NCBI GenBank assembly: GCA_013361595.1
Contig: JABFXT010000634.1
Coordinates: forward strand, 1 to 5,803
Source of the DNA: Nocardia sp.
GTDB lineage: Bacteria; Actinomycetota; Actinomycetes; Mycobacteriales; Mycobacteriaceae
Direction of reading: 5' to 3'
DNA length: 5,803 nucleotides
In this document: positions 1 to 5,201 of the stretch, in pieces
How positions within the stretch are numbered: the stretch's first letter is position 1
How the letters are laid out: each line of letters begins with the position of its first letter
Notes under the pieces: model-generated
What the model saw: only the letters and a program-made list of their open reading frames with translations
Database searches by the model: none
What the model was told of the DNA's origin: nothing
Program-made: the position numbers and the translations under genes

Positions 1-156
1 TGTGGCGACCGCGGCGGTCGCCTGGTGCTGAGGCCGGGTGACGTTGTGGAACCGGGGAATGCGGAGTCGGCGTGGACCGTGCGCACCGGCCGCGCACGAT
101 CGCTGCGGGCGGGTGACGCCGCGGTGTGGGTGGGCTGTTATTCGAGGGTGGGGTGA
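1..156 (+). CDS. possible 3' end of an upstream gene (partial)
   Basis: Frame 1 is open from the left edge to a TGA at 154-156, giving 51 codons that end ...AAVWVGCYSRVG. It is the only + frame without a stop here; the other two stop at about 29-31 and 39-41. About four fifths of its third positions are G or C, slightly below the intact genes in this window but compatible with coding. No family is recognisable from this short tail. The minus-strand frames are also largely open, which is uninformative at this GC content. The gene start lies outside the window, so this could be a genuine C-terminus or chance. Confidence 0.3.
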   Translation, partial: CGDRGGRLVLRPGDVVEPGNAESAWTVRTGRARSLRAGDAAVWVGCYSRVG

Positions 157-164
157 ATATGTTT

Positions 165-181
165 CAGATCACAATGATCTG
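165..181. promoter_or_regulatory. perfect inverted repeat, candidate operator
   Basis: CAGATCA-CAA-TGATCTG is a perfect 7-bp inverted repeat around a 3-bp spacer, 120 bp before the monooxygenase start. Size and symmetry fit a binding site for a dimeric repressor such as a TetR, GntR or MarR family protein. As RNA it would be a short hairpin with no U-tract, so an operator is the better reading. Which protein binds is not known. Confidence 0.5.
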
Positions 182-224
182 GGCGGGGCGAGACGTCGGT
201 GTGCCGAGGGGCGCCGAAGTGTCA

Positions 225-240
225 TGTACTCTCGGTTACA
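225..240. promoter_or_regulatory. imperfect palindrome, candidate second operator
   Basis: TGTACT-ctcg-GTTACA resembles a TGTAAC-N4-GTTACA dyad. The right half is exact and the left half differs at two bases; the outer ATGTA...TACAT (224-241) pairs perfectly. It overlaps the possible -10 hexamer TACTCT (227-232) and lies about 60 bp before the monooxygenase start, where a repressor would block transcription. The promoter itself is only weakly supported. Confidence 0.35.
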
Positions 241-259
241 TCTAAAAGGTGGGTCCGTC

Positions 260-304
260 ATGATCGGCGACGACCCCGGCACGAACAGACGAGGAACGCA
301 ATGA
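260..304 (+). CDS. short leader ORF overlapping the ethA-like start
   Basis: An ATG at 260 opens a 14-codon frame (MIGDDPGTNRRGTQ) whose TGA at 302-304 overlaps the downstream ATG as ATGA. A purine-rich AAAAGGTGGG (244-253) lies 6 nt before it and could serve as ribosome binding site. The layout would allow translational coupling. The monooxygenase also has its own GAGGAA (291-296), so coupling is not needed. A frame this short can arise by chance, and no peptide function is suggested. Confidence 0.25.
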   Translation: MIGDDPGTNRRGTQ

Positions 305-1842
305 CGCGGCATGTCGACGTACTCATCATCGGAGCCGGTCTGTCCGGTATCGATGTGGCCTGCCACCTGGAGAAAGAGAACACCGGCCGCAGCTACGCCA
401 TTCTGGAGCGCCGTACCGCGGTCGGCGGAACCTGGGATCTGTTCCGCTACCCGGGCATACGTTCGGACTCCGATATGTACTCGTTCGGCTACGGCTTCCG
501 GCCCTGGCGCGGTACCCGCATGCTCGCCGACGGTGCCGGTATCCGCCGCTATATCGGGGAGACAGCCGACGAATACGGCGTGACACCCAATATCCACTTC
601 GGCCGCAAGGTCGTCTCGGCGAGCTGGTCCGGCGCGGACAACCGGTGGACGGTCCGGGCGCTCGACGAGGCGACCGGCGACGAGGAGGTGTGGACCGGCA
701 CCTTCCTGGTCGGCGCCACCGGCTACTACGACTACGACACGGGCCACCGGCCGTCGTTCCCCGGCGAGGACGCGTTCACCGGCCGGATCGTGCATCCCCA
801 GCACTGGCCCGAGGATCTGGACTACCGGGACAAGAAGGTGGTCGTGATCGGTAGCGGTGCCACCGCCATCACTCTGGTGCCCTCGATGGTCGGCGAGGCC
901 GCGCATGTGACCATGCTGCAGCGTTCGCCCACCTATATCGCCTCCATTCCCGGCGAGGACCCGGTGGCGCTGGGAATGACCAAGGTCGGTTCGCCCGCCG
1001 GGCTCACCTATCAGGTCGGGCGAGCCCGCAATATCGCGGTGCAGCAGGCCAGTTACCAGCTGTCGCGCCGACAGCCGAAGCTGGCTCGGCAGATGTTCCT
1101 GAAGTGGGTGCGGCTGGCGGTGGGGCCGGGCGTGGACATGCGCCATTTCACCCCCGAGTACGCACCGTGGGACCAGCGTCTCTGCGTCGTCCCCGACGGC
1201 GACCTGTTCCGAGCGCTGCGCCGCGGCGACGCCTCGGTGGTCACCGACACCATCGACACGTTCACCGAGAACGGGATCCGGGTGTCCTCGGGTTAGGAGA
1301 TCGAGGCCGATATCGTCGTCACCGCCACCGGGCTGAAGATTCAGATCCTGGGCGGTGTCGCCCTCGATATCGACGGTGAACCGGTGGTGACCCGGGACCG
1401 GGTCATGTACAAGGGGTCGCTGCTCGACGGGATTCCCAACGCGCTGATGGTCCTCGGGTACACCAACGCTTCCTGGACCCTCAAGGCCGATCTGGCCGCC
1501 GAGTACTTCAGCCGGGTACTCAACCGGATGCGGGACAAGGGATACACCCGGTTCGTGGTTCGCGCCCAGGACTCCGATCGCTCGGAGGTCTCGGTGATGG
1601 GCGGCGCGCTGAGTTCCGGCTATATCCAGCGCGGGGACGCGGTGATGCCGCGACAAGGTACCGGGGGCCCGTGGAAGGTGGTCAACAGCTACTTCCGGGA
1701 CCGCGCGTACCTGCGCAGGAGTCCGATCGAAGACGGCATCCTGACCTTCACCGACCGCACCGGGGCCGAAACCGCCGGCCCCGGGCGCCGACCCCGTGCT
1801 GCGGTGGGCCGGCTACCACTGATCGGGACCCGTTCCGCCTGA
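301..1842 (+). pseudogene. ethA-like: EthA-like FAD-containing Baeyer-Villiger monooxygenase, interrupted by an in-frame amber codon
   Basis: This gene would encode a cytosolic FAD- and NADPH-dependent monooxygenase of about 513 residues (M. tuberculosis EthA is 489). Such enzymes oxidise ketones, and EthA activates thioamide prodrugs such as ethionamide. Visible features are the FAD Rossmann motif GAGLSG (residues 11-16), GGTWDLFRYPG (42-52), the Baeyer-Villiger fingerprint F-x-G-x3-H-x3-W at 159-169 (FTGRIVHPQHW), the NADPH motif GSGATA (184-189), DQRLCVVPDGDLFRA, and the later TATGL and GYTNASWTLKADL segments. The start at 301 follows GAGGAA at 291-296. Codon 332 (1294-1296) is TAG. The same frame then runs open for 181 codons with EthA-like sequence throughout, so there is one point lesion and no frameshift. 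The 331-residue product lacks the TATGL motif and C-terminal region and should be inactive. A sequencing error would restore a normal gene. Confidence 0.85.
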
Positions 1843-1892
1843 CGCGGGCGCGGGGTGGGAGTCGGTGTGGGCGGCACCGGCCCGCGGCTGGG

Positions 1893-1898
1893 TAGTTT
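1893..1898 (+). promoter_or_regulatory. candidate -10 box for a leaderless transcript
   Basis: TAGTTT fits the actinobacterial TANNNT -10 pattern and ends 6 nt before the ATG at 1905, so transcription could begin at or next to the start codon. No Shine-Dalgarno-like sequence lies in the preceding bases (GATCTC directly before ATG), which fits leaderless translation, common in mycobacteria and relatives. No good -35 is seen. The rest of the gap from 1843 is GC-rich with no clear terminator. Confidence 0.35.
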
Positions 1899-1904
1899 GA
1901 TCTC

Positions 1905-3278
1905 ATGAGCGAGCGGTTGGTGATCGTCGGCGGGGACGCTACGGGGATGTCGGCGGCCGCCCAGGCGCGGCGTTTCCGGGATGCCTCGGAGCTCGAGATC
2001 GTGGTGTTCGAACGCGGGCACTTCACCTCCTACTCCGCCTGCGGGATCCCGTACTGGGTGGGGGGCCATGTGCGCGAACGCGACGATCTCATCGCCCGCA
2101 CACCCGCGGAACACCGGGCCCGCGGAATCGATGTGCGCCTGCGCAACGAGGTCGTGGAACTCGATGTGCCGGGCGGCCGGTTGCGCAGCCACGACGCGGC
2201 CACCGGTATCGAGACCTGGACGGACTACGACCACCTCGTCCTGGCGACGGGTGCGCGGCCGATCCGCCCCGCGCTGCCCGGTATCGACGCACCCGGAGTG
2301 CACGGGGTGCAGACCCTCGACGACGGCGAGGCATTGATCGCCGCGCTCTCGGCCGGGACCGGCCGCGAGGCCGTCGTGGTGGGAGCGGGCTATATCGGTG
2401 TCGAAATGGCCGAGGCGCTGATCCGGCGTGGATACCGGGTCACCGTCGTGCACAGCGGCGCCGAGCCGATGTCGACACTCGACCCGGATATGGGTGCCCT
2501 GGTGCGTACCGCCCTGCGCGGTCTGGATGTGACGGTGATCGGCGAGAGCGAGGTCACCGGGATCCGTACCGGAGACGACGGGCACGCCCGCGCCGTGGTG
2601 GCCGCGGGTCGGGAGTACCCGGCGGATGTGGTGGTTCTCGGAATCGGGGTGGTTCCGGAGACGACACTCGCCGCCGCGGCCGGACTCCCACTCGGCGACC
2701 ACGGCGGATTGCTGACCGATACGGCCATGCGAGTGCTCGGGCACGAGAACATCTGGGCGGGCGGGGACTGTGTGGAAGTCCTGGACCTGGTGTCCGGGAT
2801 GCGCAGGCATATCGCGCTCGGCACCCACGCGAACAAGCACGGCCAGATCATCGGCGCCAATATCGGCGGCGGTTATGCGACCTTCCCCGGTGTGGTCGGC
2901 ACCGCGGTCAGCAAGGTCTGCGATCTCGAGGTGGCGCGAACGGGCTTGCGGGAGAAGGACGCCCGGGCCGCGGGCCTGCAATACGTCACGGCCACGATCG
3001 AATCCACCAGCCGGGCCGGGTATCTCCCGGACGCGCCCCGGATGACGGTCAAGATGCTGGCCGAGCGCGTCACCGGGCGGCTGCTCGGGGTGCAGATCGT
3101 GGGTCGGGAGGGCGCGGGGAAGCGGGTCGATATCGCCGCGGTGGCACTGACCGCGCGAATGACGGTGGCGCAGATGACCACACTGGATCTGGGATACGCG
3201 CCACCCTTCTCACCGGTGTGGGATCCGGTGCTGGTGGCGGCGCGCAAAGCGGTGCGTGCGGTGGGGGAACGCGGGTGA
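1905..3278 (+). CDS. FAD/NAD(P)-dependent disulfide reductase of the CoA-disulfide reductase / NADH oxidase family
   Basis: This 457-residue flavoprotein probably transfers electrons from NAD(P)H through FAD to a disulfide such as CoA disulfide, or to oxygen. The N-terminal FAD motif reads VGGDATGMSAA (8-18). The single active-site cysteine is C46 in SYSACGIPYWVGG, the pattern of one-cysteine CoADR/Nox enzymes and unlike the CxxxxC of glutathione or mycothione reductases. The NAD(P)-binding GAGYIGVE is at 160-167 and the second FAD motif IWAGGDC at 283-289. The C-terminal dimerisation domain ends with YAPPFSPVWDP (431-441). Y373 (in AGYLPDAP) and Y431 are candidates for the two tyrosines that assist CoADR catalysis. 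There is no rhodanese domain, unlike CoA-persulfide reductases. It starts 62 bp after the broken monooxygenase. Family is secure; the exact substrate is not. Confidence 0.85.
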   Translation: MSERLVIVGGDATGMSAAAQARRFRDASELEIVVFERGHFTSYSACGIPYWVGGHVRERDDLIARTPAEHRARGIDVRLRNEVVELDVPGGRLRSHDAATGIETWTDYDHLVLATGARPIRPALPGIDAPGVHGVQTLDDGEALIAALSAGTGREAVVVGAGYIGVEMAEALIRRGYRVTVVHSGAEPMSTLDPDMGALVRTALRGLDVTVIGESEVTGIRTGDDGHARAVVAAGREYPADVVVLGIGVVPETTLAAAAGLPLGDHGGLLTDTAMRVLGHENIWAGGDCVEVLDLVSGMRRHIALGTHANKHGQIIGANIGGGYATFPGVVGTAVSKVCDLEVARTGLREKDARAAGLQYVTATIESTSRAGYLPDAPRMTVKMLAERVTGRLLGVQIVGREGAGKRVDIAAVALTARMTVAQMTTLDLGYAPPFSPVWDPVLVAARKAVRAVGERG

Positions 3279-3300
3279 ACTCGCTCGCCGACATACCGCG

Positions 3301-3306
3301 TACTAT
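3301..3306 (+). promoter_or_regulatory. candidate -10 box upstream of the PP2C gene
   Basis: TACTAT fits TANNNT and lies in the gap after the disulfide reductase, about 45 bp before the GTG of the short leader ORF. A start near 3313 would give a leader of about 37 nt containing the strong AAGGGGGA ribosome binding site at 3338-3345. No good -35 lies 16-18 bp upstream. The gap also contains two ATATCCGG copies (3363-3370 and 3372-3379), of unknown meaning. Confidence 0.3.
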
Positions 3307-3349
3307 CTTCGATCGTCAGCACGGAACGGGTCGAGCGAAGGGGGACGGT

Positions 3350-3424
3350 GTGCGGACCCGAGATATCCGGTATATCCGGATTCGCGAGCACCGGAAACTA
3401 CTCATGAATATGGCGGCTGGATGA
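3350..3424 (+). CDS. basic 24-residue leader ORF coupled to the PP2C gene
   Basis: A GTG at 3350 lies 5 nt after the G-run of AAGGGGGA (3338-3345), the best ribosome binding site in this gap. It opens a 24-codon frame whose TGA (3422-3424) overlaps the PP2C ATG as ATGA. The peptide is basic (six Arg, one Lys), beginning VRTRDIRYIRIREHRK and ending LLMNMAAG. The PP2C start has only weak upstream complementarity of its own, so translation may depend on ribosomes ending this frame. GTG at 3348 is an alternative start but sits too near the G-run, and its frame ends at 3407. No homologue is known to me. Confidence 0.4.
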   Translation: MRTRDIRYIRIREHRKLLMNMAAG

Positions 3425-4527
3425 ACCCTGACGCGAACGCCGGCGGCGCCGACCCGGCGGACATTCTCGACGCGGTGACCGAACCGGTCCCGCGGGTACG
3501 GGAAACGATGGATACCCGCCGCCGCGCCGCGGCCACCGAGGCCACCGTGCCGCGGCAATCGCTGGCGTCCGGTATCCACCGGGTCACACTGCCCGACGAC
3601 GAATTCGCCGAGGTGGTCTGCGTGAACTGCGGTACGCAGAGCCGGGGACCACGTTGTCCCACCTGCGAGCATCCGCATCGTGTCCAGGACCGGTTCGAGG
3701 CCGATCTCGGTATCGCGGGCCTGGTCACCGATCGCGGGATCCTGCATGCGCGCAACGAGGATGCCGTGGCCGCGGCGGTGGTCCCGGACGACAACGGGCA
3801 GCCGGAGACCATCGTGCTGGTGGTCTGCGACGGAGTCTCGTCCTCGCCGGACCCGCAGGCGGCCTCGGGGACCGCGGTCCGGACCGGGGTGGACGCCTGT
3901 CTGGCGGCGCTGGCCGGCGATCGCACCGCCGAGGAGGCGACCGCCGCGGGGATGGCGGCCGCGTCGGAGGCGGTCCGCAATCTCGTCGGCCCGGACGGGG
4001 ACGCGCCGTCGTGCACCTACGTCTCCGCGATCGTGCGCACCGAGCCCGGGGGCCGGATATCGGTCACCGTGTCGAATATCGGGGACAGTCGCGCCTACTG
4101 GCTGGCGGCCGGTGATCCGGCGGCCGAGCAACCGGCCCGGCCCGGCCACCCCGGGCTGCTCGAAGGGGCGCAGAAGCTCACCGTGGACGACTCCTGGGCG
4201 CAGACGCTCGTCGAAGCGGGCGCCATGGACGAGCGGGCCGCGATGGCCGATCCGCGGGCGCATACGCTCATGCGCTGGCTGGGCGCCGACGCCGGTCAGC
4301 AGCCTTGGTCCGCGGACAGTATCCGCACCTATTACGCGGACACTCCGGGCGTGCTGCTGCTGTGCACCGACGGGTTGTGGAACTATCTGCCCGGTCCGGC
4401 GGATCTGGCCCGGCGGGTGCTCGGTGTGCCGATCACCGAGGGCGCGCGGGCACTCGTGGACTACGCGGTCGTCTGCGGTGGCAGCGATAACATCACGGTC
4501 GCGCTGACGCCCGTCGCCGGCGCCTGA
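3421..4527 (+). CDS. PP2C-family Ser/Thr protein phosphatase with N-terminal zinc ribbon
   Basis: This 368-residue protein should be a cytosolic metal-dependent (Mg/Mn) phosphatase that removes phosphate from Ser/Thr on kinase targets. Residues 1-60 look unstructured. A zinc-ribbon knuckle pair follows: C67 and C70 (CVNC), then C79 and C82 (CPTC). The catalytic domain spans about 90-366, with N112-E113-D114, D137-G138 (VCDGVSSS), D222 in GDSRAYW, D317 in CTDGLW and D356 in GGSDNITV, so the usual metal-binding acids are present. The DG motif continues VSSS instead of the common MGGH. No membrane segment is present, unlike mycobacterial PstP. The ATG at 3421 is chosen because residues before it have no phosphatase-like character and it forms ATGA with the leader ORF. 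Actinobacterial relatives often neighbour Ser/Thr kinase, FHA or vWA genes; none is seen here, so its partner is unknown. Confidence 0.85.
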   Translation: MNPDANAGGADPADILDAVTEPVPRVRETMDTRRRAAATEATVPRQSLASGIHRVTLPDDEFAEVVCVNCGTQSRGPRCPTCEHPHRVQDRFEADLGIAGLVTDRGILHARNEDAVAAAVVPDDNGQPETIVLVVCDGVSSSPDPQAASGTAVRTGVDACLAALAGDRTAEEATAAGMAAASEAVRNLVGPDGDAPSCTYVSAIVRTEPGGRISVTVSNIGDSRAYWLAAGDPAAEQPARPGHPGLLEGAQKLTVDDSWAQTLVEAGAMDERAAMADPRAHTLMRWLGADAGQQPWSADSIRTYYADTPGVLLLCTDGLWNYLPGPADLARRVLGVPITEGARALVDYAVVCGGSDNITVALTPVAGA

Positions 4528-4541
4528 GAACACGACAGCCG

Positions 4542-4573
4542 CCTCCGGCAAACTCCGGGCAATGTCCCGGAGG
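4542..4573 (+). terminator. hairpin region after the PP2C gene, possible terminator
   Basis: CTCCGGG (4553-4559) and CCCGGAG (4566-4572) form a perfect 7-bp stem with a 6-nt loop, 26 nt after the PP2C stop. An upstream near-copy of the 5' arm, CCTCCGG (4542-4548), can pair instead with CCGGAGG (4567-4573), so two mutually exclusive stems share one 3' arm. There is no U-tract, as is common in actinobacterial terminators. Its position between two units supports termination. Confidence 0.5.
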
Positions 4574-4631
4574 GGTGGGCTCGCCGTCGGTCCCCGGTGG
4601 CCGGCGCGGCGGAGATCCGGACATCCGCTGT

Positions 4632-4657
4632 GTTTGCAAAACTGCGAAGTCGGGTAC
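4632..4657 (+). promoter_or_regulatory. SigF/SigB-type stress promoter (GTTT-N16-GGGTAC)
   Basis: GTTT (4632-4635) and GGGTAC (4652-4657) are separated by 16 bp, which fits the GTTT-N15-17-GGGTA pattern of mycobacterial SigF and streptomycete SigB-class promoters. Transcription would begin near 4665, giving a leader of about 70 nt before the ATG at 4735. This points to control of the small protein by the general stress or stationary-phase sigma factor. The match is by eye. Confidence 0.6.
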
Positions 4658-4721
4658 AAGACGGGAAAGCCGGTGCGGACACCGAAGGCCGCGCCGGGGA
4701 GAGCACGTACGCACCTACCGC

Positions 4722-4728
4722 AAGGAGG
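4722..4728 (+). promoter_or_regulatory. consensus ribosome binding site of the small protein
   Basis: AAGGAGG is an ideal Shine-Dalgarno sequence, 6 nt before the ATG at 4735. It is the strongest in the window and fixes the start against the longer open frame, which reaches back to 4597. Confidence 0.85.
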
Positions 4729-4734
4729 TTCGTC

Positions 4735-5040
4735 ATGAAGGGTGGCCTGTCCGCCGCTCCCGGAACAACCATGGTCACCACGAATCATGAGGTCATCCGC
4801 CAGTGGGCCCAGCGGCGCGGTGCGAATCCGGCGACGACACCCGGCAGTCAGTACGACAGTGAGGTGGGGGTCCTGCGGCTGGACTTCCCGCACTACGGTG
4901 GCGCGGTCCTGCAGCCGGTCAGCTGGGCCGACTGGCTCGCCACGTTCGACGCCCGCAAGCTGAACTTCCGATACCAGGAACTGCGCCCCGACGGGACGCC
5001 CAGCAATTTCTTCCGGCTGGAGCGGGTGGACGAAATCTGA
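4735..5040 (+). CDS. small conserved protein, probably stress-induced
   Basis: This is a 101-residue soluble protein without signal peptide, membrane segment or cysteine. The core runs HEVIRQWAQRRGANPA (18-33), VGVLRLDFPHYGG (44-56), VSWADWLATFDARKLNFRYQE (from 62) and SNFFRL (90-95). I recognise this as a widespread uncharacterised bacterial family of about 80-100 residues whose members share HxxIRxWAxxRGGxPA, LRxDFPGY, ISWxxWFxxF and a final FFKL pattern. Some members carry a misleading branching-enzyme name in databases; no enzyme motif is visible. The first 16 residues are an extra tail, and M13 (4771) is an alternative start nearer the core, but the consensus ribosome binding site supports 4735. 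A SigF/SigB-like promoter at 4632-4657 suggests stress induction. Molecular function is unknown. Confidence 0.8.
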   Translation: MKGGLSAAPGTTMVTTNHEVIRQWAQRRGANPATTPGSQYDSEVGVLRLDFPHYGGAVLQPVSWADWLATFDARKLNFRYQELRPDGTPSNFFRLERVDEI

Positions 5041-5057
5041 ACGTGAGGCATTTCACT

Positions 5058-5076
5058 CTGGGGGTTTACCCGGCAG
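5058..5076 (+). terminator. weak hairpin after the small protein
   Basis: GGG-TTTA-CCC (5062-5071) with outer CTG/CAG pairing (5058-5060 with 5074-5076) could form a small imperfect hairpin 18 nt after the stop. It is short and lacks a U-tract, so termination here is only possible. Confidence 0.2.
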
Positions 5077-5092
5077 GCCTTCTGGCTATTCG

Positions 5093-5098
5093 TATAAC
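5093..5098 (+). promoter_or_regulatory. candidate -10 box for the response regulator
   Basis: TATAAC is the most A/T-rich hexamer in the gap before the response regulator. A CCGGCA at 5070-5075 with 17-bp spacing matches only half of the TTGACA consensus. Transcription near 5105 would give a leader of about 95 nt containing the hairpins at 5140-5182. Confidence 0.25.
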
Positions 5099-5139
5099 CG
5101 AAAGGTTGCTCGAGTAAGCTGAGTAGCGGGCTGTCGCGT

Positions 5140-5167
5140 CGGTACGGGGATGCGAAAACCCGCACCG
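5140..5167 (+). promoter_or_regulatory. imperfect inverted repeat / hairpin in the response-regulator leader
   Basis: CGGTACGGG (5140-5148) pairs with CCCGCACCG (5159-5167) over 9 positions with one A-C mismatch and a 10-nt loop, ending 34 nt before the TTG start. A second small stem, GCACG-CCA-CGTGC (5170-5182), follows directly. They could be RNA structure affecting translation or a DNA operator for autoregulation; the sequence does not decide. Confidence 0.35.
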
Positions 5168-5201
5168 CGGCACGCCACGTGCGTCTGCAAGGGATTGAAT
5201 A

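Larger units (their letters stand above)
157..300 (+). promoter_or_regulatory. upstream regulatory region of the ethA-like gene
   Basis: This gap is less GC-rich than the genes and holds two dyad-symmetric elements (165-181 and 225-240), a TANNNT hexamer TACTCT at 227-232 that could be a -10 box inside the second dyad, an A/G-rich stretch AAAAGGTGGG at 244-253, and a short ORF at 260-304. No convincing -35 hexamer lies at standard spacing before TACTCT. In M. tuberculosis ethA is repressed by the TetR-family protein EthR, whose gene is divergent from ethA; no regulator gene is visible here. Confidence 0.5.

Noticed and set aside
1294..1296. Programmed read-through or pyrrolysine insertion at the TAG
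   Set aside because: Actinobacteria of this type are not known to use pyrrolysine, EthA enzymes need no such residue here, and no read-through structure is evident.
169..1656. Long minus-strand open frame of 495 codons opposite the monooxygenase
   Set aside because: It mirrors the high GC content of the + gene and shows no recognisable motif, while the + strand has clear EthA homology.
1384..1842. A separate downstream gene starting after the amber codon
   Set aside because: It is in the same frame as the upstream part and matches the C-terminal third of EthA, so it is a fragment of one gene; no good ribosome binding site precedes it.
1689..2981. Minus-strand open frame of 430 codons opposite the disulfide reductase
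   Set aside because: It has no family motif and overlaps a gene with complete FAD and NAD motifs.
3256..3420. Longer PP2C start at GTG 3256
   Set aside because: It would overlap the end of the disulfide reductase, has no ribosome binding site, and adds 55 residues without phosphatase-like character.
4597..4734. Longer start for the small protein at 4597
   Set aside because: The consensus AAGGAGG at 4722-4728 and the stress-type promoter at 4632-4657 would lie inside the coding part.
3316..4893. Long minus-strand open frame of 525 codons opposite the PP2C gene
   Set aside because: It spans several + strand genes and their gaps and has low-complexity Arg/Gly/Pro/Asp-rich sequence, typical of an antisense shadow in high-GC DNA.
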